This document shows positions 37,808 through 45,180 of a DNA stretch of 64,000 nt, piece by piece. The stretch comes from an uncultured Bacteroidota bacterium (GTDB lineage Bacteria > Bacteroidota > Bacteroidia > Flavobacteriales > Flavobacteriaceae): contig CACEAZ010000006.1 of the NCBI GenBank assembly GCA_902557655.1, positions 1-64,000 on the forward strand. Direction: 5' to 3'. Each line of letters starts with the position of its first letter. The first letter of the stretch is position 1. Position numbers and translations under genes: made by a program. The notes beneath the pieces are model-generated. The model searched no databases. It saw nothing but the letters and a program-made list of their open reading frames with translations, and was not told the DNA's origin.

Positions 37808-38578
37808 ATGCTTACCATTCACATTAATGATAACTGGTTAGTATTTTGTATGTTTTCAGAAAATAAATTAATTGAATTAAATAAGATTAATTTTTTAGAA
37901 AAAAAATCACCCACCTTTTTATTAAAAAGTATCAAAAAGTATTTTAAAAATTCTTCGGAAAAATTGTCTGTTTTGGAAAATGTTAAATTGGTATACTACA
38001 ATACAAATTCTACATTAGTTCCAACAGACCTTTTTGATGAAAAAAACTCACTTAATTTCTTAAAATTTAATGCAAAAATTCAAGTTGATGATTTTACAGC
38101 TAATGATTCACTAATCGATAATGAAATTAAAAACATTTATGTACCATATGTTAATATAAATAATTACATATTTGAAAAATTTAATTCCTTTGAATACCAT
38201 CACTACTCTACAATATTAATTGAAGAACTTAAGAAGAGACTTAACAGTAACTTTAGTAATGCAGTGTTTTTAAATATAGGAGATAAAAATATCGATATTA
38301 CTCATTTTAATAAAGGTAAGATTATATTTTATAACTCCTTCGAATTTTCGAATAACGAGGATGTTTTATATTATCTTCTTTACTGTTTAAATGAACTAAA
38401 TTTAGACACAAAAAAAATATTAGTTTCATGTATGGGGCAAATAACAATTGAATCCGCTTTGTATGAGCTTTTATACACATATATACAAAATATAGAAATT
38501 TTGGATTTTGAGTTGAGCGATAATGATCAATACAATAAAATACTGAACTCAAACATTTTATTAAATCTCTATAAATGA
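37808..38578 (+). CDS. DUF3822-family protein
   Basis: This 256-residue soluble protein has no signal peptide. Its position directly before rsmD, overlapping it by 4 bp (ATGA), and the pattern of a central aromatic stretch (NIYVPYVNINNYIFEKFNSFEYHHYSTI) followed by FLNIGDKNIDITHFNKGKIIFYNSFEF match the DUF3822 family of Bacteroidota. That family has a fold thought to resemble ASKHA/FtsA-type proteins. The function is unknown. The NIGDKNIDI...IIFYNSF segment resembles a duplicated actin-like hairpin, which is inference only. Confidence 0.85.
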   Translation: MLTIHINDNWLVFCMFSENKLIELNKINFLEKKSPTFLLKSIKKYFKNSSEKLSVLENVKLVYYNTNSTLVPTDLFDEKNSLNFLKFNAKIQVDDFTANDSLIDNEIKNIYVPYVNINNYIFEKFNSFEYHHYSTILIEELKKRLNSNFSNAVFLNIGDKNIDITHFNKGKIIFYNSFEFSNNEDVLYYLLYCLNELNLDTKKILVSCMGQITIESALYELLYTYIQNIEILDFELSDNDQYNKILNSNILLNLYK

Positions 38579-39120
38579 GAATTATTTCAGGAGAATTTGG
38601 TGGATTAAGAATAAATATTCCTAAAAACTTACCCATTCGCCCAACTACTGACATGGCTAAGGAGGGGGTTTTTAATACTTTAAATAACTTAATCAATTTA
38701 GAATCGACAAATGTATTGGATTTATTTTCAGGTTCAGGATCATTAGGTTTAGAATGTTACTCAAGAGGCTCTAAAAATATCACTTTTGTTGAAAAGAATA
38801 AAAAGTGCATCAAGCAACTATACAGCACAACTAAATCTCTTAATATTCGTGCTGAAATAATTTTAAATGATGTTTTTAAATACATCAGAAAAACATCCAA
38901 GAAGTTTGATTTAGTTTTTGCCGATCCACCATATGATTTTAGTGAACAAGATTATCTTTTATTGATTAAAGAGATTCAAAAAAATATTTTAAGAAATCAA
39001 GAAAGTATTTTGGTGTTAGAACATTTTAAAAAGAAAACATTTAGGGAAATTCAAGGGTTTATGTTTTTAAAAAATTACGGAGATTGTTCATTTAGTTTTA
39101 TAAATCAAAAAAGCGGGTAA
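38575..39120 (+). CDS. rsmD: 16S rRNA (guanine966-N2)-methyltransferase
   Basis: This 181-residue Rossmann-type methyltransferase opens with RIISGEFGGLRINIP and RPTTDMAKEGVFNTL. The SAM-binding motif I is LDLFSGSGSLGLEC (about 47-60) and the catalytic N-methylase motif is VFADPPYDF (about 121). It modifies G966 in 16S rRNA. The stop codon lies inside the hairpin that also terminates the convergent RNase P RNA gene, so its 3' end is shared with a regulatory structure. It is the last gene of the 37044 transcript. Confidence 0.95.
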   Translation: MRIISGEFGGLRINIPKNLPIRPTTDMAKEGVFNTLNNLINLESTNVLDLFSGSGSLGLECYSRGSKNITFVEKNKKCIKQLYSTTKSLNIRAEIILNDVFKYIRKTSKKFDLVFADPPYDFSEQDYLLLIKEIQKNILRNQESILVLEHFKKKTFREIQGFMFLKNYGDCSFSFINQKSG

Positions 39121-39131
39121 AACCCGCTTTT
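39109..39131. terminator. Bidirectional terminator between rsmD and rnpB
   Basis: AAAAGCGGGT, a 3-nt AAA loop and ACCCGCTTTT form a perfect 10-bp stem. On the minus strand it follows the RNase P RNA 3' end within about 3 nt and is continued by further T residues, so it is a good intrinsic terminator for rnpB. On the plus strand it includes the last codons and the TAA of rsmD and ends in TTTT. One hairpin thus serves both convergent transcripts. Confidence 0.85.
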
Positions 39132-39133
39132 AA

Positions 39134-39418
39134 GTGAATCTATAAGCCGAATTCTGTACTCATTAAGAGTTCTTGTCATTTATCTTGATATATGATTGCT
39201 CATATATTCTAGCTGCCTACCCTCCAACATTGAACGTACAATTCTCAAAAGCTGGTTTACATGGCATTTCACCACACAGAGTTTACCCGATTTCACTACA
39301 GCATTACCTGTACATTCTTTCTGTTGCACTTTTCCTAACCTTTCGGCCGATGGCTGTTAGCCACTGTGTTGTACTATGGTGTTCGGACTTTCCTCTATTA
39401 ATAGCGACAAGACGATTC
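39134..39418 (-). ncRNA. rnpB: RNase P RNA (bacterial type A, compact)
   Basis: The minus strand contains the universally conserved RNase P elements. The 5' CR-I/P4 strand is GAGGAAAGTCCGAACACC, then AGTGCAACAGAAAG, GGGTAAACTC, and the 3' CR-V/P4 strand ACAGAATTCGGCTTATAG, followed by a short closing tail. This is the catalytic RNA that removes 5' leaders from tRNA precursors. The span of about 285 nt is short compared with about 377 nt in E. coli, so some peripheral helices look reduced. The 5' end is set from the promoter and is good to a few bases. ORF-track entry 39173-39424 is its antisense artefact. Confidence 0.93.
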
Positions 39419-39424
39419 AATTAG

Positions 39425-39432
39425 CAAAAATA
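39425..39432 (-). promoter_or_regulatory. Candidate -7 box of rnpB
   Basis: The minus strand has TATTTTTG, matching TAnnTTTG, 6 nt before the predicted RNase P RNA 5' end. The expected -33 position shows only a weak ATGG. The rest of the 120-bp gap to dnaX is AT-rich without a gene. Confidence 0.5.
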
Positions 39433-39540
39433 GATAATTGTTAATATAAATCCATAATAATGCAATTTTATTGATTATTTAATCTTATCAATTTCCTATA
39501 TTTATTAATCTATCTATTTAACGACATTTGGTTTTATCAT

Positions 39541-41163
39541 ATGAGTAATTTTATAATTTCTGCAAGAAAATACAGACCTGTAAACTTTGATGATGTAATC
39601 GGTCAAAAGGTAATCACTAATACCTTGAGGGAAGCTATAAAAAACAATAAATTGGCTCAGGCATTATTATTTACGGGTCCAAGAGGTGTCGGTAAAACAA
39701 GTTGTGCGAGAATAGTTGCTAGAGAGCTAAACAATTTTGAGATTAGTGATGATAATTCTTATAATATTTTTGAACTAGATGCTGCATCAAACAATGGTGT
39801 TGAAGGAATACGAAATTTAATTGAACAAACCAGAATTCCTCCACAAACAGGTAAATTTAAAGTTTACATCATTGATGAGGTTCATATGCTGTCATCTGGT
39901 GCTTTTAATGCTTTTTTAAAAACTTTAGAAGAACCACCTGCACATTGTGTATTTATATTGGCTACAACAGAAAAACATAAAATTATTCCAACAATTTTAT
40001 CAAGATGTCAAATTTACAATTTCAAAAGAATAACAAATGAAGGGATTGTAGATCATTTAAAAAACATATGTAAACTTGAAAAAATAAAGTTTGAAGATAA
40101 TGCTCTCATACAAATCGCAAATAAAAGTGATGGAGCTATGAGAGATGCATTGCAATTATTTGACAAAGTTGTTGGGGTTAATAAAGAATTGACTTCCAAA
40201 TTAGTAAGTGAGAACTTGAATACCGTTGATTTTGAAACATATATCAAATTATTTGAATTCATTAACAACAATGACATTCCTAATTTAATTGTTGAAATTA
40301 ATAGTGTTCTAGATAATGGTATTTCAGGAGATATCTTTATTTCAGGCTTATCCTCTTTTTTCAGAGATGTATTAGTTTGTAAAAATAAACTATCGCAAAA
40401 TCTAGTGAATTACGATGAAGCTAATTTTAAGTTACTGTTAGATGTTTCGAGTAAAGTTGATTACAATTATTTAATTGAATACATGAATATTTTGAATGAT
40501 GCTGAAATAAACTTTCAAAAAAGCATAAATCAGAAGCTTTTAATTGAATTAACAATGCTAAAAATCGTCTCATTAGAATATAATGAGGAAAAAAAAAAGT
40601 TTAAATATAAACTAATACCGACATTTCGTTTTCAAGAACAAGTTTTTCTACAAGACAGCAATAATGCTCAAAAGCAAAAGAAGAAAACCCCTCTTGCAAA
40701 TATTAAAATTGAAAATTTTAAAACATCAACTCTTTCTCTAAAAAGTATTCAAAAAAATAAAGAAATTGAATCAGAATCTGAAGTTCAAGATGATCATTTT
40801 GAGGAAAAATTGGTTACAATTGAAGATGTTCTAGAATTATGGGATGAATATATACAGATTCAAGAAGATAAGGGTAGATACAATATCGCCTCTATTCTTC
40901 GAATTTCTACCCCTACTCTAAAGGAAAATCATATTCATTATAAAGTTTCTAATAATACTTCTGCACTTGAAATTGATTTAGAAAAACATCAATTAGTTCA
41001 GTTTTTAAGAAATAGATTAAAAGCTAAAATTGAATTAATACTGACTACTGATAAAACTATTGACAAAAAGCTAACCTACACAAATAAAGACAAATACAAT
41101 CTTTTAAAAGAAAAGAATCCTTTGATTGAGGAATTAAAGAACACCTTTAAATTATCCATTTAA
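39541..41163 (+). CDS. dnaX: DNA polymerase III subunit gamma/tau
   Basis: This 540-residue clamp-loader ATPase opens with ARKYRPVNFDDVIGQ. Walker A is GPRGVGKTSC, followed by FELDAASNNGVEGIRNLIEQ, IIDEVHMLSSGAFNAFLKTLEEPP (Walker B) and the arginine-finger SRCQIYNFKRI. The four-Cys zinc module that normally sits between Walker A and ELDAASN is absent: only about 18 residues (ARELNNFEISDDNSYNIF) lie there. I recall the same lack in other flavobacteria, so it seems lineage-wide. The C-terminal tau-like region is Lys/Glu-rich and low in similarity. Its 3' end overlaps the convergent ppx gene by 12 bp. Confidence 0.95.
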   Translation: MSNFIISARKYRPVNFDDVIGQKVITNTLREAIKNNKLAQALLFTGPRGVGKTSCARIVARELNNFEISDDNSYNIFELDAASNNGVEGIRNLIEQTRIPPQTGKFKVYIIDEVHMLSSGAFNAFLKTLEEPPAHCVFILATTEKHKIIPTILSRCQIYNFKRITNEGIVDHLKNICKLEKIKFEDNALIQIANKSDGAMRDALQLFDKVVGVNKELTSKLVSENLNTVDFETYIKLFEFINNNDIPNLIVEINSVLDNGISGDIFISGLSSFFRDVLVCKNKLSQNLVNYDEANFKLLLDVSSKVDYNYLIEYMNILNDAEINFQKSINQKLLIELTMLKIVSLEYNEEKKKFKYKLIPTFRFQEQVFLQDSNNAQKQKKKTPLANIKIENFKTSTLSLKSIQKNKEIESESEVQDDHFEEKLVTIEDVLELWDEYIQIQEDKGRYNIASILRISTPTLKENHIHYKVSNNTSALEIDLEKHQLVQFLRNRLKAKIELILTTDKTIDKKLTYTNKDKYNLLKEKNPLIEELKNTFKLSI

Positions 41164-42060
41164 TAATTGACCATAATCATTAATTGTGTCTATATTTCTA
41201 ATAATCCCATCAGCTAAACCAATTCTCGGGACAATAAAACTTTTAGATTTGCATTTTGACATGGCTAATAAGTAAATTTTAATTGCAGGAATAATTACAT
41301 CTGCTCTATCAGGGTTAAGCTGAAGATCAGCAACTCTTTGGTTAAAATTTAAATTTTTAATTAAATTTTCAATTCCTGTAAGCTCATTGTAATCTATTAT
41401 TTCGGTCGTCTTCTTATTAGATATTTTTAATATTTTACTTGCATTACCACCCGATCCAATAACAATAATATTTTGTTTACCAACTGTGTTTTCAACTATC
41501 CAGTTTTCAAAAGAAACCCATTCATTTTTATCAATATTATTTTTTAAAGCTCTAACAGTTCCAATTTTAAAAGATTTAGATTTAACAATTTTATCATCAA
41601 TAATAATATTCAATTCAGTACTACCTCCTCCCACATCAACATATAAGTAATGATTTGAAAAGTTTAGTTTAGAATTAAGAAAAACATTAGCTATTATAGT
41701 TGCTTCATCCTTTCCAGAAATTATGTCAATTAAAATATCATGACTTTTAAAAATATCATCAATAATTTTAGATGAATTTAAAGCCTCACGCATAGCGGAA
41801 GTTGCTACTGCCTTAAAAGCATCTACTTTATGTAAAATCATTAGTAATTTAAAGGCTTTTAAAGCTTCACCGAGTTTTTTTATACTTTTCTTTGATAGTT
41901 TGCCCTTTGAAAAAACATCTTCTCCAAGTCTTAAAGGAACTCTTACAAGGCTAATTTTCTTATATAAGATATCATTAGGCCTTTTTATAACACTCGAAAT
42001 TAATAGCCTAACAGCATTTGAACCGATATCAATGGCAGCAAGCTTTCTAATAGTATTCAT
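41152..42060 (-). CDS. Ppx/GppA-family exopolyphosphatase
   Basis: This 302-residue ASKHA-fold protein corresponds to the two N-terminal domains of Ppx/GppA, without the HD-like C-terminal part of E. coli Ppx. Motifs are AAIDIGSNAVRLLI at the N-terminus, TSAMREALNSS, YLYVDVGGGSTELNI and VIGSGGNASKI. It hydrolyses polyphosphate or pppGpp; the two cannot be separated here. It is last in the pyrR-pyrB-rnz-pdxH-ppx transcript, 2 bp after pdxH. Confidence 0.92.
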   Translation of the reverse strand: MNTIRKLAAIDIGSNAVRLLISSVIKRPNDILYKKISLVRVPLRLGEDVFSKGKLSKKSIKKLGEALKAFKLLMILHKVDAFKAVATSAMREALNSSKIIDDIFKSHDILIDIISGKDEATIIANVFLNSKLNFSNHYLYVDVGGGSTELNIIIDDKIVKSKSFKIGTVRALKNNIDKNEWVSFENWIVENTVGKQNIIVIGSGGNASKILKISNKKTTEIIDYNELTGIENLIKNLNFNQRVADLQLNPDRADVIIPAIKIYLLAMSKCKSKSFIVPRIGLADGIIRNIDTINDYGQLLNG

Positions 42061-42062
42061 AA

Positions 42063-42710
42063 TTATGGGCTTAATCGATCAATTTTCCATTTTTTATCAA
42101 TTAAACTGTAACGGATTCTATCATGTAATCTATTATCTCCTCCTTGCCAAAATTCATATTCAATGGGTTTTACAAGAAAACCTCCCCAATTAACTGGTCT
42201 CTTGATTTCTTTGTTTGAAAATTCTTTAGTAAGTTTTTTAAATCTTTGTTCTAAAATAACTCTAGAGTCAATTACAGAGCTTTGATTTGAAGAAACAAGG
42301 GCACCAATCTTACTCCCTTTTGGTCGTGAGTTAAAATATTCATCACTAATTTTATTCGATGTTTTATCTGCGTAACCTTTAATAATAACCTGCCTCTCTA
42401 ATTGTTCCCAAAAAAAAGATATAGAAACTTTATTATTATCAGAAATAGAAACAGATTTTTCACTGTTGTAGTTTGTAAAAAAAATAAAACCTTCATCAGA
42501 GTAGAATTTAAGTAATACAACTCTTCCTTTAGGGAACCCTTTGTTATCTATTGTTGATAATGTCATTGCATTTGGTTCGAAATCACCTTTAATAGAAGTC
42601 GCATCATTAAACCAATTATCAAACAAATTCATAGGAGATTCTGGAACAGAATCTTCATTAATAATGTTTTTTGAATATGATTTTCTAAAATTACTAATAT
42701 CTCTTTGCAT
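42063..42710 (-). CDS. pdxH: Pyridoxamine 5'-phosphate oxidase
   Basis: This 215-residue FMN enzyme makes pyridoxal 5'-phosphate from PNP or PMP. Seen are AMTLSTIDNKGFPKGRVVLLK in the FMN-binding barrel, SFFWEQLERQVIIKG, and the C-terminal signature RPVNWGGFLVKPIEYEFWQGGDNRLHDRI. Length is standard. It sits between rnz and ppx in a mixed metabolic operon, 33 bp after rnz. Confidence 0.96.
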   Translation of the reverse strand: MQRDISNFRKSYSKNIINEDSVPESPMNLFDNWFNDATSIKGDFEPNAMTLSTIDNKGFPKGRVVLLKFYSDEGFIFFTNYNSEKSVSISDNNKVSISFFWEQLERQVIIKGYADKTSNKISDEYFNSRPKGSKIGALVSSNQSSVIDSRVILEQRFKKLTKEFSNKEIKRPVNWGGFLVKPIEYEFWQGGDNRLHDRIRYSLIDKKWKIDRLSP

Positions 42711-42743
42711 GGTTCAAATTTAAAAAATAAATAACCTATTTTA

Positions 42744-43649
42744 TTAAATAACTATCTTTTTACCTTCCTCTGAAAGCATTACGTCATTAAAAAATTCTTT
42801 TGTTTCATTAAAAAATTCTTGAATATCATCATATCTAGATGAAAAGTGACCAATTAATAATTTTTTTACTTGTGCTTTTTGCGCTAATATTCCAGTATCT
42901 TTAGTAGTTGAATGAAATGTTGATATGGCCTTATCCTGATGTCTTTGTAAAAAAGTGGTTTCACAATATAATAAATCAACTCCCTTGATTGTATCAATTA
43001 TAGATTCACAAAAAGAAGTATCACTACAATATGCGTATGATTTTGATTTATCTCCTTCTTTTGTGACATCAAGATAACTCACCTCATTCCCGTTTTCGTC
43101 AATGACATTCAAACCTTTTGTAAATTTATTATAGTAAATTTTATCAATTTTTTTATCCTTTAATTTATCTATTAAAAGTTTTCTTTTCTTTGGTTGCTCT
43201 TTAATCAGAAAACCGTTAGTGTAAATTGAATGTTTTAATGGGATAGTTTGAACGATATATGATGGGCATTCAAATATTCTTATTGATTTTTCTGATTTTA
43301 GCCCATTTAATTTTAGTTCATAACTAAATTTCATTTTTGCATGCTTTATATGAGCTTGAACAATTCTTAAGACCGAAACAGGACAAAATATTTCTAACTT
43401 TTTATCTCTCTTTAGTAACGATAAGGTGGTTAGCAAGCCCATCAACCCAAAGAAATGGTCTCCATGAGCATGTGATATTAATATAATTTCAATATTTGAG
43501 AGTTTTATTTTATTTCTTCTTAGCTGAAACTGTACTCCTTCACAACAATCAATTAAAATATTTTTATTTCCCACCTGCAATACATGTGAGGAGGAAAAAT
43601 GGTTAAGCTTTGGGATTGCACCTTGTGAACCAAGTATTGTTAAATTCAA
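42744..43649 (-). CDS. rnz: Ribonuclease Z
   Basis: This 301-residue metallo-beta-lactamase-fold nuclease removes 3' trailers of tRNA precursors. The zinc motif is SHAHGDHFFGLMGLL (HxHxDH, about 59-67), followed by the exosite region and C-terminal YCSDTSF, the Asp/His ligands, and STFHSTTKD and IGHFSSRYDD. Because the window's tRNA-Pro and tRNA-Arg genes lack encoded CCA, RNase Z would be needed to mature them. It overlaps pyrB by 4 bp. Confidence 0.95.
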   Translation of the reverse strand: MNLTILGSQGAIPKLNHFSSSHVLQVGNKNILIDCCEGVQFQLRRNKIKLSNIEIILISHAHGDHFFGLMGLLTTLSLLKRDKKLEIFCPVSVLRIVQAHIKHAKMKFSYELKLNGLKSEKSIRIFECPSYIVQTIPLKHSIYTNGFLIKEQPKKRKLLIDKLKDKKIDKIYYNKFTKGLNVIDENGNEVSYLDVTKEGDKSKSYAYCSDTSFCESIIDTIKGVDLLYCETTFLQRHQDKAISTFHSTTKDTGILAQKAQVKKLLIGHFSSRYDDIQEFFNETKEFFNDVMLSEEGKKIVI

Positions 43650-44578
43650 TGATTTATATTTTTTTTTGCCAATAGATATATAACTGCCATTCTAATCGCT
43701 ACTCCATTCTCTACTTGATTTAAAATAATAGAATTATCAGAATCTGCTACTTCGCTAGTTATTTCCACACCTCTGTTAATCGGCCCTGGATGCATTATTA
43801 TAATTTTCTTGTTTAATTTATTTAATCTCTCCTTCGTAAGACCATAATACCTCTTATATTCTCTAACCGACGGAAAGTAACTTTCAGACATTCTTTCATT
43901 TTGAAGTCTTAACATATTTGCAACGTCACACCATTCTAGAGCTTTATCAAGATTATTTTCAACTTTTACACCTAATTCTTTAATATATTTAGGAAGTAAG
44001 GTGTTAGGTCCACAAACAGAAACATTTGCCCCTTGTAATTGTAGTGCAAAAATATTTGACAAGGCTACTCTACTGTGAAGAATATCACCAACTATAAGTA
44101 TATTTCTATTTTTTAAATCACCCAACTTCTCTCTCATTGAGTATGAATCAAGTAAAGCTTGAGTGGGATGTTCATGGGCTCCATCACCAGCATTTATGAT
44201 TGTAGAATTTACCTTTTTAGATAATAAATGAGGTGCACCTGGATTTGAATGCCTTATCACAATCATATCGACTTTCATGGCTAAGATATTATTTACGGTA
44301 TCAATCAGTGATTCACCCTTTTTTAATGATGATTGAGATGATGAAAAATTTAATACATCAGCGGATAATCTTTTTTGAGCGAGTTCAAATGATAATTTTG
44401 TTCTTGTTGAATTTTCAAAAAATAAATTAGCAATTGTAATATCTCTTAACGAAGGAACTTTTTTAATTGGCCTATTAATTACTTCTTTGAAATTATCTGC
44501 AGTCTTAAAAATGAGTTCTAAATCGTTTAGATTTAGATATTTAATTCCTAATAAATGATCAACGCTTAAGCTATCCAT
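43646..44578 (-). CDS. pyrB: Aspartate carbamoyltransferase catalytic subunit
   Basis: This 310-residue enzyme carbamoylates aspartate in pyrimidine synthesis. The carbamoyl-phosphate site is FFENSTRTKLSFELA (about 54), the second motif is GAHEHPTQALLD, and the C-terminal IMHPGPINRGVEI is present. There is no pyrI next to it. It starts 8 bp inside pyrR and overlaps rnz by 4 bp, so the first three genes form one coupled unit. Confidence 0.97.
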   Translation of the reverse strand: MDSLSVDHLLGIKYLNLNDLELIFKTADNFKEVINRPIKKVPSLRDITIANLFFENSTRTKLSFELAQKRLSADVLNFSSSQSSLKKGESLIDTVNNILAMKVDMIVIRHSNPGAPHLLSKKVNSTIINAGDGAHEHPTQALLDSYSMREKLGDLKNRNILIVGDILHSRVALSNIFALQLQGANVSVCGPNTLLPKYIKELGVKVENNLDKALEWCDVANMLRLQNERMSESYFPSVREYKRYYGLTKERLNKLNKKIIIMHPGPINRGVEITSEVADSDNSIILNQVENGVAIRMAVIYLLAKKNINH

Positions 44579-45119
44579 TTTCTATATTTTCTAAATAAAT
44601 ATAATTCCCAAATTTTTTATTATTCCAACCAACATTCACTTTTTGATCTTCATAAACGTCTACCTGAATACCTTTATAATCTGGTTGAATGGGTAACTCC
44701 CTGCTGAATCTTCTATCAACTAAAACTAATAATTCTATGGTTTTTGGTCTTCCGAAAGTTTCAATGGCGGTTAAAGCCGCTCTAATTGTTCTTCCTGTAT
44801 ACAAAACATCATCAATAAATACAACGTGTTTATCCTCAACTAGTAATTTAAATTCGGTTTTATTTGGAATTAAAACATCTTCACTTCTTCTAAAGTCATC
44901 TCTAAAAAAAGTTATATCAAGGTATCCAAAGTTGATATTTGGTAAATTGTATTTTTCACTTAGAATATTAACGATTTTATCACATAACTCTACTCCTCTA
45001 GGCTGTAGTCCAACTAGAACTGTATTTTTAAAATCACTGTGATTTTCGGTAAGTTGGCAAGCAAGTCTATCTAGAGAAATCTCTAACTGTTTTTCGTTTA
45101 GTAGTATACTTTTACCCAT
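44571..45119 (-). CDS. pyrR: PyrR: pyrimidine operon attenuator / uracil phosphoribosyltransferase
   Basis: This 182-residue PRT-fold protein is close in length to Bacillus PyrR. The PRPP-binding site is VVFIDDVLYTGRTIRAALTAI (about 94-114), and the N-terminal TENHSDFKNTVLVGLQPRGVELC precedes it. It may have uracil phosphoribosyltransferase activity and may bind pyr mRNA. It directly precedes pyrB. I found no anti-terminator/terminator pair between 45120 and 45180 other than the rpsA terminator, so RNA attenuation is unproven here. Confidence 0.93.
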   Translation of the reverse strand: MGKSILLNEKQLEISLDRLACQLTENHSDFKNTVLVGLQPRGVELCDKIVNILSEKYNLPNINFGYLDITFFRDDFRRSEDVLIPNKTEFKLLVEDKHVVFIDDVLYTGRTIRAALTAIETFGRPKTIELLVLVDRRFSRELPIQPDYKGIQVDVYEDQKVNVGWNNKKFGNYIYLENIENG

Positions 45120-45145
45120 TATGTATTTAATAATACTTTTAATTT

Positions 45146-45176
45146 AAAAAAAAAGCCTTTCAATTGAAAGGCTTTT
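45146..45176 (-). terminator. Intrinsic terminator after rpsA
   Basis: The minus strand reads AAAAGCCTTTCAATTGAAAGGC and then nine or more T residues, a few bases after the rpsA stop. The stem is nearly perfect, an inverted repeat around CAATTG. It is the strongest terminator in the window and separates rpsA from pyrR, which lies 26 nt further on. Confidence 0.9.
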
Positions 45177-45180
45177 ATTA

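Noticed and set aside
39173-39424. 83-residue plus-strand ORF
   Set aside because: It is the antisense of the RNase P RNA and has no protein-like features.
44571-45180. PyrR-type RNA attenuator before pyrR
   Set aside because: The only hairpin in the gap is the rpsA terminator; no PyrR-binding loop or competing anti-terminator was seen.
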